A stretch of DNA of 64,000 nucleotides from an uncultured Maribacter sp. (GCF_947500405.1 NZ_CANMRY010000004.1:336812-400811); one strand, 5' to 3'; counted from the first letter of the stretch, positions 44,986 through 53,455 are shown. Program-made: numbers and translations. Notes: generated by a model from the sequence alone, not told the origin.

Positions 44986-45633
44986 ATGACAAAACTATCC
45001 CTGTTACTTTTATTATTATTATTATTACTGTGTATTACTGTAGGTTTTTCCCAAGAACCAAAAGTTATACGTAGCGTTTCGGACTTATCTAGCAACACTT
45101 TTTTTGATCGGACAGAATTTACGGCAGGTTATTCTGGAAATATATTCTGGAATAATGGAATAAATTTAGGAGCCGAATATCTTTTAGAAGAAAAAAAGAA
45201 AGTTAAGAATAAGAGAAGAGGGCAAAAAACAAATACGCATCAATTTCTACTAAACGGAAATTTAGGATTCACTACAAATTTTTCCTCTAAGACAGATACC
45301 GGTTTCTATACTAATTATGGTATAACATGGCGCAGAACCAATAAGAAGGGAAAACAGTTTAGTGTAGATTTTAACCCTTTGGGCTACTACCGTTCTATAT
45401 TACCAGAAACCTATGAAGTAAAAGGCGATGATGTTGATAAGGTTTTCTTGCCAGGCAGAAGTTATTATGCACCATCTATATCATTAGGAATTGGAAAACA
45501 AAGACTAGGTAAAAAATTGACAGGAAGGTATTTCAAGATAAATTTAGTACTAAGAACTCCTTTTAATGCGGGTACCGTACCATCTATTAACCTTCAATAC
45601 GGATATCGATTTAAATTTAAAAATAAAAAATAA
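44986..45633 (+). CDS. Hypothetical outer-membrane-like protein
   Basis: The 215-residue product (from ATG 44986; a GTG at 44959 would add nine residues) has a signal peptide with a ten-residue poly-Leu core encoded partly by a TTA microsatellite. The mature part has alternating strands (FTAGYSGNIFWNNGINLGAEYLL, FYTNYGITWRRTNKKGKQFSVDF) and ends in LQYGYRFKFKNKK, suggesting an outer membrane beta-barrel. The function is unknown. Its stop TAA overlaps the ATG of the hydrolase gene (TAATG), so translation is coupled. Confidence 0.75.
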   Translation: MTKLSLLLLLLLLLLCITVGFSQEPKVIRSVSDLSSNTFFDRTEFTAGYSGNIFWNNGINLGAEYLLEEKKKVKNKRRGQKTNTHQFLLNGNLGFTTNFSSKTDTGFYTNYGITWRRTNKKGKQFSVDFNPLGYYRSILPETYEVKGDDVDKVFLPGRSYYAPSISLGIGKQRLGKKLTGRYFKINLVLRTPFNAGTVPSINLQYGYRFKFKNKK

Positions 45634-46679
45634 TGCAGAAGTTTATTAAAGAATACGCCAATAAAATAGGAGTGCTAATTGTTTTATGCACCGTTTTTTC
45701 TTGTTCTAATGACGAGGATACCTCTGAATTAAGTGATACTATATTTGTACGGCATAAAAAGGCAGATATGCCAGCTTATATACATGGTAATGCATCTGAA
45801 AAACTATTCCTTATTATTTTACATGGCGGACCGGGTGGTATAGGATTAAATTATCGTTCTAATACTATTAAAGATGCTATTGAAAAAGAATGTGTTGTAG
45901 TTTATTTTGACCAACGGGGTTCAGGAATGGCACAAGGTAGTTATTCCGAAAACGGAATAAACATAGATATTATGGCCGAAGATGTTTTAGCGTTAGTAAA
46001 GGTTATTAAACATAAATACGGTAATGACTCTAGATTTTTTTTAATGGGTCATAGTTGGGGAGGTGCTTTAGGCCCTGCAACTTTATTAAAAGATCAAACT
46101 GATTTTTTAGGATGGATAGATGTTGATGGCTCACACAACCCTAAATCCATGTATTTGGAATATATAGCTAATTTTAAAAGGGTAGCGGCAGAACAAATTA
46201 CCGCTGGTAATGAAACTCAATATTGGGAAAGTCTAATAGAATTAACTAATACTGTTGCTCCAGAATATAATATGGAGGATATGCGTAAATTAAATTCGGA
46301 AGCTTTTAAAGCGGAAGAAAAGTTAGCAGACACAAATGTTATTAATGAAAATGTAGAAAGTGATGAAAATACAATATTAAAATACAACCTTCTAACTTTG
46401 TTCTGGAATATGGCTAATACCCAATCTATCTTAGATGAAGATTTATTTCAAAATATAACATTTAAAGACAGGCTTAAAGAAATAAAAGTACCGTCTTTAA
46501 TTTTATGGGGAAAATACGATATGGTAGTACCAATAAGGTATGCTCAAGATTCTTATGATAACTTGGGGGCTAGTAATAAGAAATTAGTAATTTTTGAAAA
46601 ATCTGGACATTCTCCTATGGCAACAGAACCAGATTTATTTGCAGAAGAAGTAATTACATTTATTAGGGATAATAAGTAG
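45633..46679 (+). CDS. Alpha/beta hydrolase lipoprotein
   Basis: The 348-residue hydrolase has a signal peptide with lipobox VFSC (about Cys24). The oxyanion motif is LHGGPGGIG, the nucleophile is Ser in MGHSWGGA, the acid is in GKYDMVVP and the catalytic His is in KSGHSPMA. The HGGPG motif is typical of prolyl-aminopeptidase-like hydrolases. The likely location is the periplasm or outer membrane. It is coupled to the preceding barrel-like gene. Confidence 0.88.
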   Translation: MQKFIKEYANKIGVLIVLCTVFSCSNDEDTSELSDTIFVRHKKADMPAYIHGNASEKLFLIILHGGPGGIGLNYRSNTIKDAIEKECVVVYFDQRGSGMAQGSYSENGINIDIMAEDVLALVKVIKHKYGNDSRFFLMGHSWGGALGPATLLKDQTDFLGWIDVDGSHNPKSMYLEYIANFKRVAAEQITAGNETQYWESLIELTNTVAPEYNMEDMRKLNSEAFKAEEKLADTNVINENVESDENTILKYNLLTLFWNMANTQSILDEDLFQNITFKDRLKEIKVPSLILWGKYDMVVPIRYAQDSYDNLGASNKKLVIFEKSGHSPMATEPDLFAEEVITFIRDNK

Positions 46680-46699
46680 AAATTAAAAGCTTAATTTAT

Positions 46700-47080
46700 C
46701 TAAACAAAACAAGCTTCACATTTTCCTTGTAGTAATAGTTGGGAAGTTTCTATTTTTTTATTAGGTATTTTAGGTAGTGTAACACTAACAGTTAAGCATT
46801 CTACTTTTCCACAACTTAAGCATTGAAAATGAGGGTGCAGATCTGCATGTTCAGACGCGGTACAACCATTACACTTTGCGTACCATTTAAGTCCTTCTTT
46901 GCCTAAAAATGAGTGTAAAATACCATCATCTTCTAACTTATCTAATACACGATAAATGGTTGTTTTATTAAATGTAGAGTCTAATTCCGCAATAAGCTTT
47001 TTTGCAGAAATAGCTGTAGAACTATTGTTAAACTCATTAAGTAAAACTTCAACAGCTTTTGTTTTTCTAATTACTCCCAT
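46700..47080 (-). CDS. zur: Fur-family repressor, Zur-like
   Basis: The 126-residue protein has the Fur winged helix (VLLNEFNNSSTAISAKKLIAEL, KTTIYRVLDKLEDDGIL) and a dimerisation domain with structural zinc motifs CLSCGKVEC and GKCEAC, plus the His-rich sensor segment HADLHPHFQC. Zinc sensing is inferred from the divergent genes and from the palindromes in the shared promoter. The start is placed at ATG 47080; a TTG-type start six codons upstream is unlikely. It is 82 bp from the divergent merC-like gene and probably autoregulated. Confidence 0.88.
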   Translation of the reverse strand: MGVIRKTKAVEVLLNEFNNSSTAISAKKLIAELDSTFNKTTIYRVLDKLEDDGILHSFLGKEGLKWYAKCNGCTASEHADLHPHFQCLSCGKVECLTVSVTLPKIPNKKIETSQLLLQGKCEACFV

Positions 47081-47090
47081 GAAACAAATA

Positions 47091-47111
47091 TAACGCAACA
47101 GTGTTGCATTA
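47091..47111. promoter_or_regulatory. Zur-box-like palindrome 1
   Basis: GCAACAGTGTTGC (47095-47107) with symmetric TAA/TTA flanks forms a 21-bp palindrome. It covers the -33 element (TTG 47104-47106) of the merC-folE promoter and lies 11 bp from the zur start codon, so it could control both directions. Confidence 0.7.
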
Positions 47112-47133
47112 ACAAATAATATCTTTACATTTG
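47104..47133 (+). promoter_or_regulatory. Promoter TTG-N19-TACATTTG of the merC-folE operon
   Basis: TTG at 47104-47106 and TACATTTG at 47126-47133 have the ideal 19-bp spacing. Both elements are embedded in the two Zur-box-like palindromes. The ATG of the merC-like gene follows at 47163. Confidence 0.7.
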
Positions 47134-47149
47134 CAACTCAGTTGTAATA
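47129..47149. promoter_or_regulatory. Zur-box-like palindrome 2
   Basis: TGCAACTCAGTTGTA (47132-47146) has the same half-sites as palindrome 1 around a 3-bp centre. It overlaps the end of the -7 box and the transcription start, a classical repressor position. Confidence 0.7.
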
Positions 47150-47162
47150 ACAATTTTAATAA

Positions 47163-47567
47163 ATGATTTTAATAAAACAGAGGTCAGATATTTTAGGAAC
47201 TTTTGCAAGTTCTTTATGTCTTGTTCATTGTGTTGCCACTCCATTTTTATTTATGGCGCAAGCTAGTTCAGTAACATTTTCCAGTGGCCCGCCAACATGG
47301 TGGAAGTTTATGGATTATTTTTTTCTTGCTATTTCTTTTTTTGCCATTTATTGGGCTACAAAAACAACAACTATTAAGTGGATTAAACCTATGCTTTGGT
47401 CAAGTTGGGGGGCATTATTTGCAATAATCTTAAACGAAAAGTTAGAATTATTTTCTTTACCAGAGGCTATTATTTATGTTCCAGCTATTGCATTAGTGGT
47501 ATTGCACTTATATAATAGAAAACACTGTAAATGTAGTACAGATAAATGTTGTGTAAATGAAGAATAA
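47163..47567 (+). CDS. MerC-domain membrane protein
   Basis: The 134-residue inner-membrane protein has four predicted helices of the MerC mercury-transport family and the conserved CLVHC motif (residues 20-24) in the first helix. A Cys-rich tail (KHCKCSTDKCC) follows the last helix. The promoter carries two Zur-box-like sites and no merR gene is near, so a role in zinc uptake or handling is more likely than mercury resistance (inference). The 3' end overlaps folE by 11 bp. Confidence 0.87.
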   Translation: MILIKQRSDILGTFASSLCLVHCVATPFLFMAQASSVTFSSGPPTWWKFMDYFFLAISFFAIYWATKTTTIKWIKPMLWSSWGALFAIILNEKLELFSLPEAIIYVPAIALVVLHLYNRKHCKCSTDKCCVNEE

Positions 47568-48222
47568 AGAACAAGTAGATATAACAGGGGATAATCATAT
47601 TTCCTCAAGTATAGAAACTCCTTTAACAGCTAATGCTTTTGATAAAAGTGATGATGAGAAAATAGAAAGCATTCAATATCATTTTTCCAAAATAATGGAA
47701 GAGTTGGGTTTAGATTTAACGGATGATAGTTTATCTGGTACTCCATACCGTGTTGCTAAAATGTATGTAAAAGAGCTTTTTTATGGCTTAAATCCAGCAA
47801 ATAAACCAAAGCTATCCGTTTTTGAAAATAAGTACGGTTATAAAAAAATGCTAGTAGAACAGTATATAAATATTGATTCTGCCTGTGAGCATCATTTTTT
47901 ACCAATAGTAGGGCATGCACATGTTGCCTATATCCCAAAGGATAAGGTAATTGGTTTATCTAAAATTAACAGGTTAGTAGATTATTATGCACGCCGTCCG
48001 CAGGTTCAAGAAAGGTTGGTGCTTCAAATTCTTAATGATTTACAAGAAGTTTTAGAGACAAAAAATGTTATTATTTCTGTAACGGCAAAGCATCTTTGCG
48101 TTTCTTCAAGAGGAATAAAAGACCAAAGTAGTTTTACTACCACCTTAGAATATGGTGGCAGTTTTGAAAACGAAGCTAATAGAAATGAATTTTTAAAAAT
48201 AATAGCGCAAGAAAAAATATAA
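47557..48222 (+). CDS. folE: GTP cyclohydrolase I
   Basis: The 221-residue enzyme has zinc ligands in SACEHHFLPIVG and in HLCVSSRGIKDQ, and the GLSKINRLVDYYARRPQVQERL signature. It makes dihydroneopterin triphosphate from GTP for folate or pterin synthesis. The N-terminal 35 residues are a variable tail. Its place in a Zur-box operon suggests that it is an extra copy kept for low-zinc conditions; whether the genome has another folE cannot be seen here. It overlaps the merC-like gene. Confidence 0.93.
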   Translation: MKNKEQVDITGDNHISSSIETPLTANAFDKSDDEKIESIQYHFSKIMEELGLDLTDDSLSGTPYRVAKMYVKELFYGLNPANKPKLSVFENKYGYKKMLVEQYINIDSACEHHFLPIVGHAHVAYIPKDKVIGLSKINRLVDYYARRPQVQERLVLQILNDLQEVLETKNVIISVTAKHLCVSSRGIKDQSSFTTTLEYGGSFENEANRNEFLKIIAQEKI

Positions 48223-48387
48223 AATTAGGATAACAAAATTTATATTCAGAAATTACTAGACAAAAAAAGCGTTCCGAAAAAGCTTTTTAAAGAGGTAATT
48301 GTAAAATTTCATTACTTTCCTATTATTTAAATTTAAAAAATAAACCTAACCCAAATAGAGGATAGTGTTTGTATATTAATTACAAAA

Positions 48388-49281
48388 ATGGAAGCTATAA
48401 TTACAGTAGTAGGTTTTTTGGGAGCAGGAAAAACTACCTTGCTAAAATTCTTAATAAACAGTTTTATTGCTAAAGGTTGGGATCCATTTGTAATTCTTAA
48501 TGATTATGAAAATGCTAGTATTGATGCTCAGCAGTTAACTCAAAAATTAAATTTAAAATCTATTAAACCCCTTAATGGTAGTTGTATTTGTTGTAGTGGT
48601 ATTGTAGAACTTAGGAATACAGTAAATAAAATAGCAGAACGAAAAAATGGTATTACTTTAATTGAAGCAAACGGAACTTCGGATGCTTGTTCTTTAATGG
48701 AGTTCTTAGGTGTTGGTTTACAGGATAGATTTTTACCACCAGTTCAAATTTCTGTGGTAGATGCTAAAAACTGGCAAAAGAGGGGAGAATATAATGAGTT
48801 GGAATCAAATCAAATACAGGTTTCTTCGCTTCTAGTAGTAACGCACCTTGATGAAGTTACAGAAGATAGACAAGCCACCGTAGTTAATGAAATAAAAGCT
48901 TTAAACCCATTTGCTAAAATATTGACTATAGCAACTTTAGATGTAGAACTACTTCCTGAACTACTGCCATCAGCTAATTCGGCAAAAAAGTTAGACCATC
49001 AAAAAGCACATTGGTCTTCTTGCTCTACGGATTTACCAGTTTTGTCAAATGTAAATTGTATTCATGAAATTTGTAAGCAATTACCCAATAGTATATTAAG
49101 AATAAAAGGGTGCGCAAAAATAGAAGGGGAGTCTAATTACACCTATTTTGAAAGAAAACCAGATGGCGAAATTTTTGTAAGACCATTTAATGGTATTCCT
49201 ATTACGGGGACTAAACTTTTAGCTGTTGGACCTGGAAGCGCACCAAATGTATTGGAAAAAGCTATAAAACTTAGCCTTTAA
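48388..49281 (+). CDS. G3E-family GTPase (CobW/ZigA-like metallochaperone)
   Basis: The 297-residue protein has Walker A GFLGAGKTTLLK (residues 8-19), the metal-binding GSCICCSG (GxCxCC hallmark), Walker B-like TLIEANGTSD and a guanine-specificity loop altered to THLDE. The C-terminal CobW_C domain (ILRIKGCAKIEGES) is present. This family delivers zinc to client enzymes in zinc limitation, consistent with Zur-type neighbours. The 165-bp gap from folE shows no operator; it may be transcribed from the upstream promoter. Confidence 0.92.
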   Translation: MEAIITVVGFLGAGKTTLLKFLINSFIAKGWDPFVILNDYENASIDAQQLTQKLNLKSIKPLNGSCICCSGIVELRNTVNKIAERKNGITLIEANGTSDACSLMEFLGVGLQDRFLPPVQISVVDAKNWQKRGEYNELESNQIQVSSLLVVTHLDEVTEDRQATVVNEIKALNPFAKILTIATLDVELLPELLPSANSAKKLDHQKAHWSSCSTDLPVLSNVNCIHEICKQLPNSILRIKGCAKIEGESNYTYFERKPDGEIFVRPFNGIPITGTKLLAVGPGSAPNVLEKAIKLSL

Positions 49282-49292
49282 TGGATGATAAT

Positions 49293-49313
49293 TAATGCAA
49301 CTAAGTTGCGTTA
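49293..49313. promoter_or_regulatory. Zur-box-like palindrome 3
   Basis: TGCAACTAAGTTGCG (49296-49310) with symmetric TAA/TTA flanks has the same half-sites as the two boxes near 47.1 kb. It lies 12 bp after the G3E GTPase gene and about 200 bp before the ABC-transporter operon, indicating separate Zur control of the latter. Confidence 0.65.
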
Positions 49314-49315
49314 AT

Positions 49316-49470
49316 GTGAAAAAGGTAATATATTTACCAGATATTTTAGACACAATTGCTCAAAGCTATCTTCCTATTAATGAAGCCTAGTTGTTATAGA
49401 AAAATGTGTTCTTAAAGAGGCTGAAATCCGATAATGGGAAAAACAATTATTTCCCTAACAAGATAAATGG
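49316..49470 (+). pseudogene. Degraded short reading frame after the third Zur box
   Basis: A GTG at 49316 opens VKKVIYLPDILDTIAQSYLP and stops after 24 codons. A protein-like reading resumes in the next frame (VVIEKCVLKEAEIR), then meets further stops. It looks like the decayed 5' part of a zinc-regulated gene. No family is assigned. The rest of the gap up to 49510 holds no other clear feature. Confidence 0.3.
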
Positions 49471-49510
49471 CTCGTAGAGTATTAGTATATTGCAGTCCAC
49501 AAAATTTAAG

Positions 49511-50140
49511 ATGGTACAAACCAGTAATCTTACATTTAAATATAAAAAGAAAGAAGCTGTTTTTAGCTTCCCAAGTGTAAATTTACAGGAACAAGAAAAT
49601 TTACTTATTCTTGGAAAATCTGGAATAGGTAAAACCACATTTTTGCATCTTTTAGCAGGTATATTAAAGCCATTTAGTGGTTCTGTAGTAATTGATAAAA
49701 TAGATATAAATACCTTATCGCACTCGCAATTAGATAAATTTAGAGGAAAAAATATAGGCCTTATATTTCAAAAAAATCATGCAGTTAAATCTTTAAGTGT
49801 TTTTGATAATTTAAAAGCCCGTCTTTTTTTTAGTCGCGAGACCATAAAACGTTCTGAAATTGATTTTTTATTAGAACAATTAGATTTAATTGAAACTAAA
49901 AATAGTAAGGTAAACGAGCTTAGCGAAGGGCAACTACAGCGCCTTGGTATTGCAATGGCGGTAGTTCATAGGCCAAAAATTATTCTAGCAGATGAACCTA
50001 CATCTAGTCTAGATGATGAAAATTGTAACATAGTAATGCGTTTGTTACAGCAACAGGCACAAAAAAACAAAGCAAATTTAGTAGTCATTACTCATGATAT
50101 ACGTATTACATCATCCTTTAAAAATGTAATTACGCTATGA
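49511..50140 (+). CDS. ABC transporter ATPase (LolD/MacB type), candidate zinc importer subunit
   Basis: The 209-residue NBD has Walker A GKSGIGKTT, Q-loop FQKNHAV, signature LSEGQLQRLG, Walker B IILADEPTSSLDD and H-loop ITHD, so all catalytic residues are intact. It is of the LolD/FtsE/MacB class that pairs with FtsX-like permeases. ATG 49511 was chosen over a TTG seven codons upstream. It overlaps the permease gene by 4 bp and lies behind a Zur-box-like site. Confidence 0.9.
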   Translation: MVQTSNLTFKYKKKEAVFSFPSVNLQEQENLLILGKSGIGKTTFLHLLAGILKPFSGSVVIDKIDINTLSHSQLDKFRGKNIGLIFQKNHAVKSLSVFDNLKARLFFSRETIKRSEIDFLLEQLDLIETKNSKVNELSEGQLQRLGIAMAVVHRPKIILADEPTSSLDDENCNIVMRLLQQQAQKNKANLVVITHDIRITSSFKNVITL

Positions 50141-51390
50141 ACAACTGGATTATAAGTATTAAAAATATTCTTCATAAACCACTCTATGCCTTTCTTAGTA
50201 TATTTTCTTTATCTATTAGTGTTGGTTTGTTATTAGGAATTCAGCAATTAGATTCCTCTATACAAAACCAATTTACTAATACTTTAGGGAATATAGAGAT
50301 GGTTGTAGGAGCAAAAGGAAGCCCTTTACAATTAGTACTTTCTTCCGTTTTACATATAGATAATCCAACAGGAAATATTAAGTACTCTGAAGTAGAAAAA
50401 TTAGCTAAAAATCCGTTGGTAAAAACGGCTATTCCAATATCCTATGGCGATAATTATAAAGGATATCGTATTGTTGGTACTACTGCAGGTTTCCCAAAAA
50501 TATATGAAGCACAACTCTTAAAAGGAAAAGGAATAGAAAATTCTATGGAAGTAGTTTTAGGGAATGATGTAGCGCAAAAATTAAATTTACAAATAGGTGA
50601 TACTTTTTTAAGTTCGCACGGTTTATCCGAAAATGCAATAGAAGAACATGAACAATCTTTTACAGTCGTAGGTCTTTATAAACCAACGTATAAAGTTATT
50701 GATAAACTTATTGTAACAAGCCTAGGTAGTATTTGGGATGTACACTACCATGAGGAAGCTGAAGAAGAAGAGGCAATTCACAGAGAGCATAAAGAAGAGT
50801 TAATTCATGAAGAATATGAACATCATGCTCATAAAAATGAAGATAAAGAAGTAACTTCTATTCTGGTTTCTTTTAGAAATCCTATGGGGTTAATGACCAT
50901 GCCAAGAAATATTAATACAAATTCTAATATGCAAGCCGCCTTACCTAAGTATGAGTTAGAAAGGCTATTCCGTTTTACTGGTGTTGGCGTTAAAGCAATT
51001 TCGTGGATTGCATATATTATTCTCTTAATTTCATGTATTACAATTTTCATTAGTCTATATAAAATGGTAAGAGAGAGAGCTTTTGATCTTGCTCTTATGA
51101 GAACCTATGGAGCAAGTAATTTTCAATTATTCCGCATTGTAGCTTTTGAAGGTGTTTTAATAGTCTTTATTTCTTTAATTTTTGGTTTTCTGTTCTCTCA
51201 GATAGGGTTATACTTTATAGTAAGTCTGTTTAAATCGCAGTTTCAACAAGAGGTTATATTAACTTTTTCTACTATTAAAATGTTAAATAGCATTTTAATA
51301 ATATTAATTATATCAATGGTATCCATTTTATTTGCCATCTTTCCTATATTAAAAATGAATATCTCTAAAATTTTAAGTGATGAAAAGTAA
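50137..51390 (+). CDS. FtsX/MacB-type ABC permease with histidine-rich loop
   Basis: The 417-residue permease has one N-terminal helix (about 15-35), a large periplasmic domain and three C-terminal helices (about 285-410), the FtsX/LolC topology. Residues 201-238 form an acidic His-rich loop with eight His (203, 205, 215, 218, 224, 229, 230, 232), suited to metal capture. The neighbouring ATPase is catalytically intact. With the Zur-type site upstream, zinc transport is the likely role. A lipoprotein exporter is the alternative. Confidence 0.88.
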   Translation: MNNWIISIKNILHKPLYAFLSIFSLSISVGLLLGIQQLDSSIQNQFTNTLGNIEMVVGAKGSPLQLVLSSVLHIDNPTGNIKYSEVEKLAKNPLVKTAIPISYGDNYKGYRIVGTTAGFPKIYEAQLLKGKGIENSMEVVLGNDVAQKLNLQIGDTFLSSHGLSENAIEEHEQSFTVVGLYKPTYKVIDKLIVTSLGSIWDVHYHEEAEEEEAIHREHKEELIHEEYEHHAHKNEDKEVTSILVSFRNPMGLMTMPRNINTNSNMQAALPKYELERLFRFTGVGVKAISWIAYIILLISCITIFISLYKMVRERAFDLALMRTYGASNFQLFRIVAFEGVLIVFISLIFGFLFSQIGLYFIVSLFKSQFQQEVILTFSTIKMLNSILIILIISMVSILFAIFPILKMNISKILSDEK

Positions 51391-51817
51391 AATCTTTTAT
51401 CTGCTATTAATGTTCGTTTCTATGAGTGCTTTGGGGCAAGTAAACCTTACTTGGGATGATTTGGCTGATATTGAATATACAGAAAAATATTTTATCGCTT
51501 ATGATTCTAATTTCCTGTATCCTGAGTTTAGTAAAAAAATGGCAAGCCTTGCAGGTAAAGAAGTTACATTATCGGGTTATTTTTTGGATGTTTCTCCAGA
51601 TGGAAAATTACTTGTTTTGTCTAAAAATCCATTGGCCTCTTGCTTTTTTTGTGGAAAAGGTGGACCAGAAACCGCAGTAGAAATACAATTTAAATCTAAA
51701 CCAGATTTTAAAACCGATGATGTGGTGGTAATAACTGGAATATTAAAACTTAACAAAGACGATATAGAACACTTTAACTATATTCTTACAGATTGCTCTG
51801 GTATTGATATGAAATAA
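51377..51817 (+). CDS. Small exported protein of the zinc-transporter operon
   Basis: The 146-residue product has a signal peptide (residues 1-21, ending ALGQ). The mature part resembles an OB-like domain (LAGKEVTLSGYFLDVSPDGKLLVLS) with CFFCGKGGPET, a CxxC that could bind metal or be redox active, and a final Cys in LTDCSG. It overlaps the permease gene by 14 bp. The layout is reminiscent of DUF3299-type partners of FtsX-like zinc importers; this is a resemblance, not a firm family match. Confidence 0.75.
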   Translation: MMKSKIFYLLLMFVSMSALGQVNLTWDDLADIEYTEKYFIAYDSNFLYPEFSKKMASLAGKEVTLSGYFLDVSPDGKLLVLSKNPLASCFFCGKGGPETAVEIQFKSKPDFKTDDVVVITGILKLNKDDIEHFNYILTDCSGIDMK

Positions 51818-51836
51818 TACTGAATAATTTTTAAAA

Positions 51837-53252
51837 ATGAACAGAAGAAAATTTTTTAAAAAAGGATCACTACTTACTTTAGGATCAACAATATTGCACC
51901 CTTTTACAGGAAAAGCCAACACTATCCCATTTAGTATTGATAATAAAAGCAAAAAGGCAAAGAATATTATTATAATTGTTAGTGATGGTATGAGTATTGG
52001 CACCTTGAATATGGCCGATCTTTACCTATCAAGAAAAACAGGAAAAGGTTCTAATTGGTTACAACTATACAAAGATAGTAGAGTTAATAGAGCTTTAATG
52101 GATATGGCTTCTGCAAGTTCTATGGTTACAGATTCTGCTGCAGCAAGCTCTTCATGGGGTGGAGGAGTACGTATAAGCAATGGTGCAATTAATGTTAGTA
52201 AAAGTGGAGAAGAACATTTACCTATTTGGCAAAAATTTAAAAAAGCAGGTAAAAAGGCAGGCTGTGTTACTACCGTTCCAATTACCCATGCTACTCCGGC
52301 AGGTTTTTGTATAAACTCTAAATCTAGAAATGCACAGGAAAAAATTGCAGAGAAATATTTAGAGCAAAAGTTCGATGTTATGATGGGAGGGGGAAATAAG
52401 TACTTTTCTTCAGAAAACAGAAAAGATAAAAAAGATATGTACAAAGCCTTTACAAAAGGCGGTTATGAAGTAGTAAAAACAAGAGATGCTATGTTTTCTG
52501 CTACTAATGATAAACCTATTTTGGGCGTTTTTCATGATGAGGGACTTCCGTATTCTATAGATAGAGAAAACAATAAAGAATTATTACAAAAAGTGCCTAC
52601 GCTTGCCGAGATGACCCAAAAAGCTATTGAAGCTATGAAAGACCATCCTAATGGTTTTGTATTACAAGTAGAAGCAGGAAAAGTAGATTGGGCAGCCCAT
52701 GGTAATGATATTTCAGGTCTTATTTATGACCAAGTAGCACATGACAAAGCTATAGAGGTAGCTATGAATTTTGCAGAGCAAAATGAGGAAACTTTAGTTA
52801 TTATAACTACCGATCATGGTAATGCAAATCCAGGAGTTATTTATGGGGGTAAGGCTAATGAAAACTTTGATACAATTCAAAAATATAAACATACTAATGA
52901 TTGGGTATTAAACGGATTAGGAAAAGAAACTTCTGTAGCGCAAATAAAAGAAAGAGTAGCGTATGCTAATAATTTTGAGCTTACTAATGAGGAAGCAAAA
53001 TTATTATTAAGCTATTATTCTAACCTACAAACAGAAGAAGGTCTTTATAACCCAAAGCATCTTCCTTTTAAGGCTTTGGCCGAAATTCAAAAAAAGCATA
53101 ATTCTGTAGGTTGGATAAGTATGCACCATTCTGCCGATTATGTGGAATTGGCTATGTATGGTCCTGGAAGTAGTTTATTAAAACCATTTATAAAAAATAC
53201 AGACCTTCATTACTTAATGTTAGAAGCTGCAGAAATTGAAAATACGTTTTAG
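51837..53252 (+). CDS. Alkaline phosphatase (PhoA superfamily, Tat-type signal)
   Basis: The 471-residue phosphatase has an N-terminal MNRRKFFKKG Tat-like signal and metal-site motifs IIIVSDGMSIGT, the nucleophile Ser in VTDSAAASSSW, EAGKVDWAAHGND, ITTDHGN and HHSADYVELAM. It hydrolyses phosphomonoesters outside the cytoplasm with two Zn and one Mg. It is 19 bp after the small CxxC protein gene, so it is likely the last gene of the Zur-linked operon; a zinc-dependent enzyme made in zinc limitation could recover phosphate or zinc. Confidence 0.9.
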   Translation: MNRRKFFKKGSLLTLGSTILHPFTGKANTIPFSIDNKSKKAKNIIIIVSDGMSIGTLNMADLYLSRKTGKGSNWLQLYKDSRVNRALMDMASASSMVTDSAAASSSWGGGVRISNGAINVSKSGEEHLPIWQKFKKAGKKAGCVTTVPITHATPAGFCINSKSRNAQEKIAEKYLEQKFDVMMGGGNKYFSSENRKDKKDMYKAFTKGGYEVVKTRDAMFSATNDKPILGVFHDEGLPYSIDRENNKELLQKVPTLAEMTQKAIEAMKDHPNGFVLQVEAGKVDWAAHGNDISGLIYDQVAHDKAIEVAMNFAEQNEETLVIITTDHGNANPGVIYGGKANENFDTIQKYKHTNDWVLNGLGKETSVAQIKERVAYANNFELTNEEAKLLLSYYSNLQTEEGLYNPKHLPFKALAEIQKKHNSVGWISMHHSADYVELAMYGPGSSLLKPFIKNTDLHYLMLEAAEIENTF

Positions 53253-53314
53253 ATTAATGCATATTATAATAACAATATCATTTTTTTTATTTTTGATTTG
53301 ACAGCTTATATAAT

Positions 53315-53455
53315 TTGATAACCCGAAAGTTCATAGCAGTTTTACTATTTGTCTTAGGTACTAAAAATATTCATGCGTATACGCTTTATTTAAAAGGAAA
53401 GGCACACCAACGTAATTGGGATTTAGAAGCTTATTTAAAAACGATTGACTGTTAA
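53315..53455 (+). CDS. Short exported ORF or truncated gene
   Basis: A TTG-started frame of 46 codons encodes a plausible signal peptide (LITRKFIAVLLFVLGTKNIHA) followed by YTLYLKGKAHQRNWDLEAYL and a terminal DC. It could be a small secreted peptide or the 5' remnant of a larger gene. No family is recognised. The remaining 53456-53526 is AT-rich spacer. Confidence 0.3.
   Translation: MITRKFIAVLLFVLGTKNIHAYTLYLKGKAHQRNWDLEAYLKTIDC

Noticed and set aside
47163..47567. Mercury-resistance (mer) operon
   Set aside because: Only a MerC-like gene is present, without merR, merT, merP or merA, and the promoter carries Zur-type palindromes.
51456..51680. Second rightward frame inside the small CxxC protein gene
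   Set aside because: It overlaps a gene with a clear signal peptide and operon overlap; no support for the alternative frame.
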